Assembly (NCBI GenBank): GCA_017303935.1
Contig: JAFLBD010000002.1
Coordinates: 310,001 to 374,000, forward strand
Length of the DNA stretch: 64,000 nucleotides
Origin: Armatimonadota bacterium
GTDB lineage: Bacteria; Armatimonadota; Fimbriimonadia; Fimbriimonadales; Fimbriimonadaceae
Reading direction: 5' to 3'
In this document: one piece after another, positions 26,062 to 34,917 of the stretch
Numbering within the stretch: position 1 is the first letter of the stretch
How the letters are laid out: each line of letters begins with the position of its first letter
Notes under the pieces: model-generated
Seen by the model: only the letters and a program-made list of their open reading frames with translations
Database searches by the model: none
Told to the model about the DNA's origin: nothing
Program-made: the position numbers and the translations under genes

Positions 26062-26397
26062 ATGAAAAAGTTCATGTCTCTTTTCCTCGTTGCTGCTATT
26101 GCTGGCATCTTTGTTGTCGGCTGCAGCCAAGCCGCTGATTCGGGCGCTGCTGCTGGCGGCGAAACCGCAGCAACTGCAGGCGATGCTAAGCCAGAAGGCG
26201 ATGCAAAGCCAATGACCGAAGATGGTGCTGCTGCTACCGGAACCGAAGCTACTCCTGCTGCTGAAGGCGATGCTGCTGCAAAGCCAGCTGAAGGTGAAGC
26301 TGCTCACACTGAAGGTGATGCCGCTGCTAAGCCAGCCGAAGGCGATGCTGCTGCAAAGCCAGCTGAAGGCGAAGCTGCTCACACCGAAGGTCACTAA
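26062..26397 (+). CDS. Ala/Glu/Lys/Pro-rich repeat lipoprotein
   Basis: The 111-residue protein has a lipoprotein signal peptide with lipobox VVGC (Cys21). All of the mature part is low-complexity, rich in Ala, Glu, Gly and Pro, with tandem copies of EGDAAAKPA and EGEAAHT (68-110). Such a sequence is unlikely to fold and may act as a flexible or cell-envelope-binding spacer. AGAGGT lies 11 nt upstream of ATG. A strong terminator follows, so it may be a single-gene unit or the last gene after the 25482 gene. No function can be assigned. Confidence 0.75.
   Translation: MKKFMSLFLVAAIAGIFVVGCSQAADSGAAAGGETAATAGDAKPEGDAKPMTEDGAAATGTEATPAAEGDAAAKPAEGEAAHTEGDAAAKPAEGDAAAKPAEGEAAHTEGH
26263..26394 (+). 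repeat. Coding tandem repeat in lipoprotein gene
   Basis: Residues 68-110 consist of the units EGDAAAKPA (three copies) and EGEAAHT (two copies) in the order A-B-A-A-B. The nucleotide copies are similar but differ at synonymous sites, so the repeat is not a recent slippage product. Confidence 0.8.
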
Positions 26398-26429
26398 GCC
26401 TTAACGCGGCAATAGCCGCACTGATCAAG

Positions 26430-26468
26430 CCCGCACCATGCACTACGCCTGGTGCGGGTTTATTTTTT
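26430..26468 (+). terminator. Rho-independent terminator after repeat lipoprotein gene
   Basis: A perfect 9-bp stem CCCGCACCA/TGGTGCGGG (26430-26438 and 26450-26458) with an 11-nt loop is followed by TTTATTTTTT, a good T-tract. It sits 33 nt after the lipoprotein stop and separates it from the aminopeptidase gene. Confidence 0.92.
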
Positions 26469-26497
26469 GCTAATCACCGGTTCGGTAGACTCTAGAG

Positions 26498-27616
26498 ATG
26501 CTTGACCCAAGAGTCACTCGGTTGGCCGAATTGATGTCCAACCATAGCACTGGCCTAACCAAAGGCGACAAGGTGCTCATCCATGCGTTTGATATCCCAA
26601 ACGAGGCGGTCGCCGAGTTCGTTAGGGTTTGCCAAGAAACCGGAGCCGAAGTCGCAGTGCGGCTCGAAAGTTCGCTCGTGCGACGCCAGCTGCTGCAGAA
26701 AATTAGCGATTCAAACATCGAGACCATCGCTGCCAATGAACTCAAAGAGATGGAATCGATGACCGCCTATATTGCATTGCGCGGGGGCGAAAACTATGCT
26801 GAGCTTGGTGATGTTTCCGCTCAAGCAATGCAGCAATGGCAAAAGCTCTACGGCAAAACCGTCGTCGAGCACCGGGTTCGAAAGACTCGATGGGTCGTCA
26901 CTCGCTGGCCTTCGCCCAGCATGGCCCAACAAGCGAGCATGAGCACTCCCGCTTTCGAAGATTTCTTCTTTAGGGTCACCACTGTGGACTATTCGAAGAT
27001 GGCGAAAGCTTGCGAGCCACTCAAAGAGCTGATGAACAATACCGACGAAGTCCATATCGTTGGACCGGGAACGGACCTCCGATTTAGCATCAAAGACATT
27101 GGCGCAGTGCCTTGTGCCGGCGAAGCAAATATCCCAGACGGCGAGTGCTTTACGGCACCAGTTAAGACTAGCATGAATGGCGAAATCACCTACAACACGG
27201 TGTCTCTCTACCAAGGTACCGAGTTCAAAGATATCCACTTCAAGGTCAAAGATGGCCGAATTTACGAAGCCACCGCCGGCGATCAAACCAAAAAGCTGAA
27301 CGACATTTTGGATACCGACGAAGGTGCGCGCTACTTTGGTGAATGGGCTCTTGGATTCAATCCACACGTGCTCCATCCGATGAAGGACACTTTGTTCGAT
27401 GAAAAAATTGGCGGAAGCTTCCACCTCACACCGGGCAATGCCTACGAACCGCCAGGAGGAAACGGCAACGTTTCAGCGATTCACTGGGACATCGTGTGCA
27501 TCCAGCGGCCGGAGTATGGCGGCGGAGAAATCTGGTTCGATGGCAAGCTTGTGCGCAAAGACGGAATTTTTGTCTTGCCAGAGCTAGCTGGATTGAACCC
27601 AGACGCCCTGAGTTAA
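26498..27616 (+). CDS. M29-family aminopeptidase
   Basis: The 372-residue protein belongs to the thermophilic-aminopeptidase (AmpT/PepS-like) M29 family. Two-metal active-site residues line up: E216 in PDGEC, E282 in FGEWALGF, H309 and Y316 in GGSFHLTPGNAY, and H329 and D331 in IHWDIV. It has no signal peptide, so it acts in the cytosol in peptide turnover. It lies downstream of a terminator and starts a separate transcription unit. The stop overlaps the converging small gene by 4 nt. Confidence 0.92.
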   Translation: MLDPRVTRLAELMSNHSTGLTKGDKVLIHAFDIPNEAVAEFVRVCQETGAEVAVRLESSLVRRQLLQKISDSNIETIAANELKEMESMTAYIALRGGENYAELGDVSAQAMQQWQKLYGKTVVEHRVRKTRWVVTRWPSPSMAQQASMSTPAFEDFFFRVTTVDYSKMAKACEPLKELMNNTDEVHIVGPGTDLRFSIKDIGAVPCAGEANIPDGECFTAPVKTSMNGEITYNTVSLYQGTEFKDIHFKVKDGRIYEATAGDQTKKLNDILDTDEGARYFGEWALGFNPHVLHPMKDTLFDEKIGGSFHLTPGNAYEPPGGNGNVSAIHWDIVCIQRPEYGGGEIWFDGKLVRKDGIFVLPELAGLNPDALS

Positions 27617-27786
27617 TCAGAGTCCTTCGAAGGCGTTGAACCTTCGAACTGGAACTGGATCGGTCTTGCTGGACCTTGGTTTGGCAAGACCCAGAACACC
27701 AAAATCCCGATCACCAAGAGCACAAGCGGAAGCACCCAACTGGGCACTTTTTTCCGTGGGACCTTAACTTGCGGCTCTTCGACCAT
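27613..27786 (-). CDS. Small single-pass membrane protein
   Basis: The start at 27786 gives 57 residues (an in-frame ATG at 27795 adds three). A basic stretch (RKK, about 11-14) precedes one hydrophobic helix (about 16-35) and a polar C-terminus. TATAAT sits about 10 nt upstream of the start on the minus strand, so the transcript may be leaderless or the true start may lie elsewhere. There is no recognisable domain. The gene is plausible because of its regular membrane-protein pattern, but it is short. Confidence 0.45.
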   Translation of the reverse strand: MVEEPQVKVPRKKVPSWVLPLVLLVIGILVFWVLPNQGPARPIQFQFEGSTPSKDSD

Positions 27787-27814
27787 TGCGCGCAATTATA
27801 CCGGTGCCACCGAT

Positions 27815-27859
27815 CGGGCGAAGCAAAACGTGGTTCGGGGGCGAACCCCGAACCACGTT
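27815..27859 (-). terminator. Terminator downstream of the 27875-28303 gene
   Basis: A perfect 14-bp stem AACGTGGTTCGGGG/CCCCGAACCACGTT (27827-27840 and 27846-27859) with a GCGAA loop. On the minus strand it is followed by TTTTGCTT. It lies 16 nt after the stop of the minus-strand gene. Confidence 0.88.
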
Positions 27860-27874
27860 GCAGTAGTTGACAGC

Positions 27875-28303
27875 TTAGAGCTTCAAGTCGACGATGCCGC
27901 TGACGCCAACACCGTGAACCGCTTTGATTTCCTTCGAGACATTCTTGTCCGATACCGGAATCATCGCGCGGATGCGGATTTCCTTCCCAAACAATTCTGT
28001 TTCTGGCGCGGCAACGGCTTGCACGAGTTCAACCGATGCCTTATCGCCCATCACTTGAGCCGCTCCGATTGCGTTGCTCTTACCGATTCCCACTGTCAAA
28101 ATCGGGACCACCTTGGTCCAAGCATCCTCCGTGTCTTTGTGTTTGGAGATTTTATTGATCGCCTTGTTGATGTCTGGGCCAAACTTTTGGACCGCGGCAC
28201 CGACGCCGATGATCTTGATGGCTTGCTTGATTTGGGGCATGCCCACGGCGGTTAGGGCCACCATGCCTGCAACGACGAGCGCGAGTTTCTTGTTAATTTT
28301 CAT
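27875..28303 (-). CDS. Small exported protein of unknown function
   Basis: The 142-residue protein starts with a hydrophobic, basic-led segment (MKINKKLALVVAGMVALTAVG), a likely signal peptide or anchor. The mature part is rich in Val, Ile, Ala and Lys with no visible domain. An AGGAG lies upstream at long spacing (13 nt). A strong terminator follows, so it is likely the end of its unit. No function can be suggested. Confidence 0.65.
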   Translation of the reverse strand: MKINKKLALVVAGMVALTAVGMPQIKQAIKIIGVGAAVQKFGPDINKAINKISKHKDTEDAWTKVVPILTVGIGKSNAIGAAQVMGDKASVELVQAVAAPETELFGKEIRIRAMIPVSDKNVSKEIKAVHGVGVSGIVDLKL

Positions 28304-28329
28304 GCTAGATTTGAGTCTCCTAATTGCTA

Positions 28330-29256
28330 TTACGTTTGAGAAGGAACTTCGTCTTGTTTACCCTCAGAACCTGAGCCAGGATTGGGATCTGTGCTTTGTT
28401 CCGTTGGCTTTGGGGCAGGTTCGGAAGTGGGTGATGGCGGCCACGGTGAATCAAGCGCGGATGTCAGCGGATCGTTTGAAGTCCGTACCCGGTCAAGGTT
28501 CTTTCGGCTCAGTTCAGCGACTCCAATCGTCTTAGTGCCGTCAACGAGTCGCACAAACACCTTTTCGACTGTCGGGCGAGAATCCAGAATCCGAGCGGCA
28601 GAATCCGCTACGGTCTCCAAGGGACGATCGTTGACGCCCAGCAAGGTGACGACTAACCCGCCGCCACGTGGATCGGTCCATGCTGCGAGCACATTTTCGC
28701 CGAGCGCTTCGATCTTTCGAAGGTCGTCCAGAAGCGCTTTGTCATCCGCGATTCCGGAGGGCTCATTGGTTTGAACTGACGGATTCGTGGCCTGTTGCTC
28801 TACCGGATTGCCAGCGATTTCTCTTGTAATAACTTTGCCTGGCATCTCGCCATCTTTTAGCTTGCGTCCCAGAAAGAATGAGATTCCCGCGATTGCGGCG
28901 ACCATCGCGAGCATGACAGCGGTGAATCCCAAAATCTTGTTCTTGGTGGTCGGGATGCCCAACTTTTGAGCGGTCTCAAAAGCTTCCGCTTCCTTTTGAT
29001 GCTGATGCGCGGCGTTCAGTCGTTGCCGGATCAGCTCCGATTCGGGGTGGTACGATGCGGCGAGCTCGTACCATTTGATCGCTTCATCTAGCCTTCCCTC
29101 ATCGGCCCAAATATCTCCCATCAGGGCGTGGGTGTATTCGCTCTCCGGGACATGAGTGAGGATCTCGCGGCACAGCTCCTTCGCCAGTCCAACCTCCCCC
29201 CGCATCCGCAAAACGTTCGCTTTAGCGAGCGCATTTTCAACCTCAGCGTGGGTCAT
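28330..29256 (-). CDS. TPR-repeat protein with one membrane helix
   Basis: The 308-residue protein has an N-terminal TPR-like region (1-85) with two helix pairs (AKELCREILTHVPES and EAIKWYELAASYHPES). A transmembrane helix lies at about 111-131. A mixed segment (170-260) and a Pro/Ser-rich acidic tail follow. The start overlaps the dut stop by 4 nt (ATGA), so it is translationally coupled to dUTPase. TPR domains bind other proteins; what is bound is unknown. Confidence 0.72.
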   Translation of the reverse strand: MTHAEVENALAKANVLRMRGEVGLAKELCREILTHVPESEYTHALMGDIWADEGRLDEAIKWYELAASYHPESELIRQRLNAAHQHQKEAEAFETAQKLGIPTTKNKILGFTAVMLAMVAAIAGISFFLGRKLKDGEMPGKVITREIAGNPVEQQATNPSVQTNEPSGIADDKALLDDLRKIEALGENVLAAWTDPRGGGLVVTLLGVNDRPLETVADSAARILDSRPTVEKVFVRLVDGTKTIGVAELSRKNLDRVRTSNDPLTSALDSPWPPSPTSEPAPKPTEQSTDPNPGSGSEGKQDEVPSQT

Positions 29257-29693
29257 TGCTTGCCGGTGCTCCCAAATCCACCGCTTCCGCGGGCCGTGTC
29301 GTCCAAGTTTTCCGTGACAACAAAATTCGCTCGGACCACGGGACAGATCACCATTTGCGCCACTCGGTCTCCGGGCTGGATCTCGAACGGTTCGGTGCCC
29401 AGATTGATCATCAGAATTTTGATCTCGCCGCGATAGTCGGAATCGATGGTGCCGGGCGAATTGATCATCGTGATTCCGTGGTTGATTGCTAATCCACTGC
29501 GGGGCCGAATCTGCGCTTCGAAACCTGGAGGCACAGCGATACGTATTCCAGTGGGGATCGCTGTGCGCGCCATGGGTTGGAGCGTGTGGCGAGCCGTACT
29601 GCGCAAATCGACGCCAGCTGCCCCAGACGTTGCATAATCTGGAACAGAAAGTCCTTCTTCCAAGCTAATGGGGATACAAATTTCGTCGGACAT
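29253..29693 (-). CDS. dut: Deoxyuridine 5'-triphosphate nucleotidohydrolase (dUTPase)
   Basis: The 146-residue protein is a trimeric-type dUTPase: RPRSGLAINHGI (motif 2), GTIDSDYRGEIKI (motif 3), and a C-terminal RGSGGFGSTG (motif 5) are clear. It removes dUTP and yields dUMP for dTTP synthesis. The window also encodes cdd, tdk and pyrD, covering much of pyrimidine metabolism, but they are not linked. The ATG overlaps nothing upstream; downstream it is coupled to the TPR gene. Confidence 0.96.
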   Translation of the reverse strand: MSDEICIPISLEEGLSVPDYATSGAAGVDLRSTARHTLQPMARTAIPTGIRIAVPPGFEAQIRPRSGLAINHGITMINSPGTIDSDYRGEIKILMINLGTEPFEIQPGDRVAQMVICPVVRANFVVTENLDDTARGSGGFGSTGKQ

Positions 29694-29729
29694 GCGCTTT
29701 CAAAAAGTTAGACTGTAAGAAACCAGACT

Positions 29730-30602
29730 ATGGACGTTCAACCCTCCAAAAAACTGCCTCATTTTAGTGAGTATATGATTGCTGAAGCAGCGAAGATGAA
29801 GGCGCGCAAGCGGACGTTTCTGACGACGCCGGTGCTTGCCTTGTCTATTGTCGCAGCATTGGGCGTTACGGTAGGTTTGGCGTTCGCGATGCCTGTTCTT
29901 GCACCGGTTTCATGGGTGCCAGCAGGCGTCATTCTAGGCGGTTGGCTCACGTATGCCGAGCGAAAGGTGCGCGAGCCGAAAACGGCAGAAGATCGATATA
30001 ACGATGAGATCAATGCCGTCGTGGAGCGGTATTTGGAATCCATGGAGTACCGGAGATTGCATCGTGACCTGGACTATACGGCGGCGCAACTTCTCGAGGC
30101 CACAGCCTATTACTGGAACAAGATTCGGCTTCAGCTCAACACTCCGAGTTGGGCGGGCGACGCGGCGCCTTTGCACTTGCGCGCAGCAAGAAATCAAACG
30201 CTTGAAGCGATTGACCAAGCTATGCACGAGCAAATCACACTTTGCGTTCGTTGCTTAGCCTTGCCTGGTCAAAAGAAAACGGATTTCCGGGACATGATCG
30301 AGGACGTCATCGGGCTCGATGTCGACCGGATGCTCGATGGATTGCGCGGCGGTGCAACAGTAAAAAAGGGGTATCACAGCGACCACCTTCCGGAGATCTT
30401 TGAACCCGCGCGTGCCATCGCAGAAAGGCTCCGCGACCTCAGTACAGAAATTGAACAGATGAGCTTGGAAAACATGCGCGAACTGCAGCAAACTGGCGCA
30501 CGGGGATCGATCGATTCGGTGATCAAGAATCTACGCGATATTCAGATCGCCGAGGCAGAACTCTCTGCAGAGACGAATCCTCAGCAAGATCAGCGGCTCT
30601 GA
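29730..30602 (+). CDS. Membrane-anchored protein of unknown function
   Basis: The 290-residue protein has a short N-terminal amphipathic segment, then a two-helix hairpin (about 34-73) and a helical cytoplasmic part (80-280) with heptad-like patterns and no recognised domain. It is transcribed away from dut with a 36-nt gap, and its end overlaps the converging HAD gene by 13 nt. A role in cell-envelope architecture is possible but not supported by a motif. Confidence 0.65.
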   Translation: MDVQPSKKLPHFSEYMIAEAAKMKARKRTFLTTPVLALSIVAALGVTVGLAFAMPVLAPVSWVPAGVILGGWLTYAERKVREPKTAEDRYNDEINAVVERYLESMEYRRLHRDLDYTAAQLLEATAYYWNKIRLQLNTPSWAGDAAPLHLRAARNQTLEAIDQAMHEQITLCVRCLALPGQKKTDFRDMIEDVIGLDVDRMLDGLRGGATVKKGYHSDHLPEIFEPARAIAERLRDLSTEIEQMSLENMRELQQTGARGSIDSVIKNLRDIQIAEAELSAETNPQQDQRL

Positions 30603-31345
30603 AGCCAGTCCGGTAGGTCTGCGACGGAATCGAGTGTTTCCACTTTGCCCTCCGGTTGCAGGACTCCCGTTCGCACGAGTACGGATGGGCAACCGGCAGC
30701 ATCTGCGGCAGCAATGTCCGAGTCCAATCGGTCGCCCACCACCAACATTTCACTTGCCTCCCAACCTGACGCACCGAGAATCTTCTCGATTGCCCAGGAG
30801 TTTGGCTTGCCGAGCACAGTTGGAACCTGTCCGCTAGCCGTCTCAATCGCGGTAATGATCGCTCCAGCACCAGGTTGCAACCTGCCATTCTCTAGCGGGT
30901 AAGTGGCATCTCGGTTTGTCGCGATGAACCGTGCGCCGTTCAAAATTGCTTGCATCGCTTGGTTGCATTGGTCGTAGCAAAAGCTGCGGCAGATTCCAGC
31001 GACGACAGCATCCGCCCTTTCAGGATCTTGGCAGAGAATTCCTGCCTCGTGGAAACCCTGAACGAGGTCTGGTTCTCCCACCACAAACACACTCCGGCAC
31101 CCGAGAGAAACACAGAAGTCGATCGACATCGGGCCGATAGCAAACAACTCGCCGGGTGCCGGCGCGAAGCCCAATCGGGTCAACTTTTGGACGAGATTGT
31201 CTTCCGAGATCCCAGAGTTATTGGTGAAAAATCGGACTTGGAATCCCAGTTTTCGGCAGGCAGAAATAGCTTCGGCGGCGCCTACAATCGACTCTGAACC
31301 TCGGTAGAGCGTGCCGTCGAGGTCAAACAGTATCCCGCGGATCAT
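30590..31345 (-). CDS. HAD-IIA family phosphatase (NagD/AraL-like)
   Basis: The 251-residue protein has the HAD-IIA layout: DLDGTLYRGSE (motif I, nucleophile Asp8), FFTNNS (motif II), a cap domain in the middle, and VGDRLDSDIAAADAAG (motif IV). Members dephosphorylate sugar phosphates or small metabolites. The start overlaps the stop of the polyprenyl synthase gene by 4 nt and it is presumably cotranscribed with menG and that gene. The substrate is not known. Confidence 0.9.
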   Translation of the reverse strand: MIRGILFDLDGTLYRGSESIVGAAEAISACRKLGFQVRFFTNNSGISEDNLVQKLTRLGFAPAPGELFAIGPMSIDFCVSLGCRSVFVVGEPDLVQGFHEAGILCQDPERADAVVAGICRSFCYDQCNQAMQAILNGARFIATNRDATYPLENGRLQPGAGAIITAIETASGQVPTVLGKPNSWAIEKILGASGWEASEMLVVGDRLDSDIAAADAAGCPSVLVRTGVLQPEGKVETLDSVADLPDWLQSR

Positions 31346-32370
31346 GTCTTTCGCTGAATCACGAATCGACCAGCAGCCTCAAGGAGGTCGCGATGAGAAT
31401 TCTGTGGGAGCACTCGCAGTGCTTCGAGCGCTTTCGCCAAATGCTCCTCAGCTAGTTGGTCCGCTTCGGCATAACCACCGTAGCTTTCGAGCAATGCACA
31501 AACTTTTGCAATCGCCTCATCGCCGCAATTGGTACCGAAGTTTTCTCGTACAAATTGGTGCTCGGCCTGGTTCAGTTTGGGCAAGACCTGGAGCAGGGGC
31601 ATCGTCGCGCACCCTTCGCGGAAGTCCGTGGCCTTCGGTTTTCCGGTCGCTTCGACCAATCCGCGATAATCCAGAAGATCATCGACGAGTTGAAACGCAA
31701 TGCCGAGGTGGTGACCATATCGGCCCAGCGCATCCACCGTCGATCGGTCGGCTCCCGCCACCATGCCACCGATTTGGCAGCAGCACTCGACGAACGCGGC
31801 GGTTTTCATCCGCAAGACGTGAAGATGATCTTCTAGGCTGAGCTCGAGATTGCCGCGAATTTCGACCTCCCTTGCTTCGCCTTCGGCCATTTCGACCACC
31901 ATTTTGCTGCTGAGGCGAATGATCTCAATATCGCCATCTTCTGCAAGAAGTTGCATCGCCCGAGCAAGTAGAACATCTCCTGAAAGAATGCTCGCGGTGT
32001 TTCCGAAAAGGTGACTTGCCGTAGGACGCCCGCGCCGAGTGGCTGCCTCGTCGATGACGTCATCGTGAATGAGAGTGGCCATGTGGACCATCTCCATACA
32101 AGCACCTAGCGTAAGTGCCCGCCGCCGCTCGAACTGTAGCCCTGTGGCCCTCGCGCTGAGTACCAGGAACGCTGGGCGTAGCCGCTTGCCGCCTGCGTCG
32201 AGTGTATGCCGAAGCGATTTCTGGACGACCTCGATCGGAGACCCTACAAAGTCCTTGAGCAATGTTTCGACATCTTGGACATCTGCGGCGATTTGGACCA
32301 GATTTTCGCCCGTGACTCCGGCTTGGGCAAACATTCCAGACTTCAAGGCTTTGTCCCCCAATGAATACAA
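31342..32370 (-). CDS. Trans-polyprenyl diphosphate synthase (long chain)
   Basis: The 342-residue protein has both aspartate-rich motifs: HDDVIDEAATRRGRPT (first, about 102-117) and FQLVDDLLDYRG (second). GGKRLRP (about 60-66) marks the substrate-binding N-terminal part. It makes the isoprenoid tail of a quinone from farnesyl or geranylgeranyl diphosphate. The 28-nt overlap with menG makes translational coupling likely, and an alternative ATG at 32334 would remove the overlap. With MenG upstream, the tail is probably for menaquinone. Confidence 0.92.
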   Translation of the reverse strand: MYSLGDKALKSGMFAQAGVTGENLVQIAADVQDVETLLKDFVGSPIEVVQKSLRHTLDAGGKRLRPAFLVLSARATGLQFERRRALTLGACMEMVHMATLIHDDVIDEAATRRGRPTASHLFGNTASILSGDVLLARAMQLLAEDGDIEIIRLSSKMVVEMAEGEAREVEIRGNLELSLEDHLHVLRMKTAAFVECCCQIGGMVAGADRSTVDALGRYGHHLGIAFQLVDDLLDYRGLVEATGKPKATDFREGCATMPLLQVLPKLNQAEHQFVRENFGTNCGDEAIAKVCALLESYGGYAEADQLAEEHLAKALEALRVLPQNSHRDLLEAAGRFVIQRKT

Positions 32371-33077
32371 ATGTTGCCCATTCGAAGATTTTGATACCGA
32401 ATATCTTTGAATCCCGCAGATTCCATTGATGACTTGAGTTGTTCTCGGGTCATAAAAAGTTGAGTGCTCTCCGGCAGGTAGGTGTAGGCCTCTCGACTCT
32501 TGAAGAGTTGGCCGAGGATCGGGACCAGACGCCGAAAACTCCAGTTTGAAATCGCGGCTATGATCGGATTGCTTGGGATGGCCATGTCGACGGAGGCGAA
32601 CCTTCCGCCGGGCTTGAGCACCCGGAAAATCTCTCGGTGTGCCAGGTCAATATCGGGCACATTCCGGATTCCCCAACCAACGGTGACGACGTCAAACTGA
32701 CCGGATTGCAGGGGGATTTGGCAGGCATCGCCCACCGCGAGTTGGTTCTTGCCATCGATCTTTGGACGTGCGAGTTCGATCATCGGACGGCAGAAATCGA
32801 CTCCGACAACACTGGCTCCTCGAGCGCGGAGTTCGGTCAAGAAATCGCCCGTCCCGCAGCAAAGATCCAGTGCAAAATCGCCCGACTTGACTTGGATCAG
32901 ATCAAGCGCTTTTCGCCGCCAACCTCGATCTGAATTGAACGAGAGGATTCGGTTCACACGGTCATAAGTCGGGGCGATTTGGCCGAACATCCCTTGCACA
33001 AACACGCGCTTCTCCCCGCCCTTGGCTTGCCAAGGCTCGGTGGAATTTGTATTCGGTTGGGTCGCGGGTCCTGCCAT
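32343..33077 (-). CDS. menG: Demethylmenaquinone/ubiquinone methyltransferase UbiE/MenG
   Basis: The 244-residue SAM methyltransferase has the UbiE pattern. It includes FAPTYDRVNRILSF-like residues (YDRVNRILSFNSDRGWR), LDLCCGTGDFL (SAM-binding), GVDFCRPMIELA, and GWGIRNVPD. It catalyses the last methylation in menaquinone synthesis or the C-methylation of ubiquinone. Being paired with a polyprenyl synthase, menaquinone is the likely product. The operon seems to be menG, polyprenyl synthase, HAD phosphatase. Confidence 0.93.
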   Translation of the reverse strand: MAGPATQPNTNSTEPWQAKGGEKRVFVQGMFGQIAPTYDRVNRILSFNSDRGWRRKALDLIQVKSGDFALDLCCGTGDFLTELRARGASVVGVDFCRPMIELARPKIDGKNQLAVGDACQIPLQSGQFDVVTVGWGIRNVPDIDLAHREIFRVLKPGGRFASVDMAIPSNPIIAAISNWSFRRLVPILGQLFKSREAYTYLPESTQLFMTREQLKSSMESAGFKDIRYQNLRMGNICIHWGTKP

Positions 33078-33149
33078 CGAATTCTAACTTTCAACAAAAG
33101 TTGAAAGTTAGCCACAGTTTACGTGATTCGCGCTCAAAATTGCTTCGAT

Positions 33150-34028
33150 TCAAACGGCTGCAGACTGGGAATTGGAATCTGGAATGCTGTTTCGCGATTG
33201 GAAACGGACAAAAACCGCGACCACAAGGAACAACGCTCCAGATAGAGTTGCGATCATCCCAGCGACGTTGGTGTTGGTGGCGAGGGCCATGAGGTATCCG
33301 GCAGAAGGAAGCACCGCGCTGATCCAAAATCCACGGGACTTCACCTTTCGAAACTCGGTCGTCGTGAGGTTCGCGACCAAAGTTGGTACCACGAGCATGG
33401 CGATGACCAGGATGCTCCCCACGAGTTCAAAAGCAGTGACGACTGCGATGGAGATTAACGAGAGCAGACCTGCGGTGACCCACTCCGGCTTGAACCCTTC
33501 GGTCTTGGCATATCCAGGATCGAATGCGGTCAACAGGAGCTCCTTGTCGAAGATCTTCGCCACGATCACCGAGAACAAACAAAGTGGTCCGATCACCATT
33601 AAGGCTCTCGGTACTTCAAATCCAGCGATGCGCGTTGAATCCAGTGGGATGAACTCGGCGAGACCATACAAAACGCAACCTGGGTCGAGATCAACTTGGC
33701 TTGCGAATCGGGTGAGGAGCACGACTCCTATTGCGAAGAAGAATGTGAATACGGCTCCGAGACTGGCGTCTTCTTGGACTCCGGCCTTCGCGATGAACTT
33801 GGTGAGCCAGACCGTGACTAACGCCGCCGCGATCGCGCCAAACAGCATCGGCAGAGGAGCGCGCGTTCCCGCGAGCAAATACACCAACACCAATCCCGGA
33901 AGCACGCTGTGACTCATCGCATCACCAGTCATGCTCTGCCGCGTCAGCACGAGCCATCGCCCAAGTATTGTGCAAGTTATGCTGCACAAAGTTAGAGGAA
34001 TAATGGTCCAGAATGCGAGTTCAAACAC
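33150..34028 (-). CDS. Manganese/zinc-type ABC importer permease, second subunit
   Basis: The start is a GTG at 34028, preceded by GAGGAG 8 nt upstream and overlapping the upstream permease stop by 8 nt; the longer frame to 34094 has no such signal. The 292-residue protein has about eight membrane helices and the ABC-3 signature TGDAMSHSVLPGLVL (about 34-48). It pairs with the other permease as a heterodimer, a layout like troC-troD and mntC-mntD. Last gene in the importer operon. Confidence 0.92.
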   Translation of the reverse strand: MFELAFWTIIPLTLCSITCTILGRWLVLTRQSMTGDAMSHSVLPGLVLVYLLAGTRAPLPMLFGAIAAALVTVWLTKFIAKAGVQEDASLGAVFTFFFAIGVVLLTRFASQVDLDPGCVLYGLAEFIPLDSTRIAGFEVPRALMVIGPLCLFSVIVAKIFDKELLLTAFDPGYAKTEGFKPEWVTAGLLSLISIAVVTAFELVGSILVIAMLVVPTLVANLTTTEFRKVKSRGFWISAVLPSAGYLMALATNTNVAGMIATLSGALFLVVAVFVRFQSRNSIPDSNSQSAAV

Positions 34029-34917
34029 GTGCCCGCTCCTCGATTCTTTGAACGACTTGTTGAATCTGTAACCTGCGAGTACGTGCCGCGGCAACCACGC
34101 CGCGTATCGGCGAAAATACTAGTGAAATAGTAAAGAAAACGCCACTAACTATAATAATTATCGGGCCAGAGGGCATCCCTTCTGCTGACGAACTCAGCAA
34201 GACTCCTGACGCTCCGCCGACCGCGCCGAGCACGGATGCCAGAATCACCATAACACCGCATCGGTGGGTCCAGAACCGCGCCGTGATCGCCGGAAGAATC
34301 GTGAGCGCGGCGACCAAAACCACCCCCGCCATTGGTATCGCTGCAACAACTGCGGTGGTCAACAGGACCTGCGCTAAGAAGTCGAACGCTCGAGGATTTC
34401 CACCCATTGCGCCAAAAAACTCAGGGTCAAAAGTAGAAACTTTGAGTTCCTTGTAGTTCAGCGCAATGGTCACTAGCGCAAGGACGGCTACGACCAAAAT
34501 GCTCAAAACATCTTGGAGGACAATGCCTGCCAACTTGCCGAGCAAGAAGCTATCCAGCCCCGCTTGTGACGCGCTGTGCGGACTGTTTTGGGCGAGGCGA
34601 CTCAGCACAATTCCGAATCCAAAGAGCGTCGCGAGCACGATCACCAATGCCCCGTCAGGCTTGGTTTTGGTGTTGTTTTGAATCCAGACGAGGAGTGTCG
34701 AACCCAGAATGCCGCTGATCAACGCGCCAATCAGTAGTACTGGCAACGCCTTTGAACCGGTGATCAAGAAGGCCAATACGATCCCCATCAGGGCGGAGTG
34801 GGCGATCACGTCGCCCACCAACGATCGGCGTCGGAGCACGGTGAAACTGCCCACAGAGCCACAGAGCGCACCCAGTAATATTGCGCCCACGAGCGCAAGA
34901 ATGGTGTTGTAACTCAA
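34021..34917 (-). CDS. Manganese/zinc-type ABC importer permease, first subunit
   Basis: The 298-residue protein has about nine membrane segments and the ABC-3 signature VGDVIAHSALMGIVLA (about 34-49). The C-terminal region carries basic residues (RGVVAAARTRRLQIQQ). It overlaps the ATPase gene by 4 nt upstream and the second permease by 8 nt downstream. Two distinct permeases plus one ATPase is the TroABCD/MntABCD layout. Confidence 0.93.
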   Translation of the reverse strand: MSYNTILALVGAILLGALCGSVGSFTVLRRRSLVGDVIAHSALMGIVLAFLITGSKALPVLLIGALISGILGSTLLVWIQNNTKTKPDGALVIVLATLFGFGIVLSRLAQNSPHSASQAGLDSFLLGKLAGIVLQDVLSILVVAVLALVTIALNYKELKVSTFDPEFFGAMGGNPRAFDFLAQVLLTTAVVAAIPMAGVVLVAALTILPAITARFWTHRCGVMVILASVLGAVGGASGVLLSSSAEGMPSGPIIIIVSGVFFTISLVFSPIRGVVAAARTRRLQIQQVVQRIEERARV

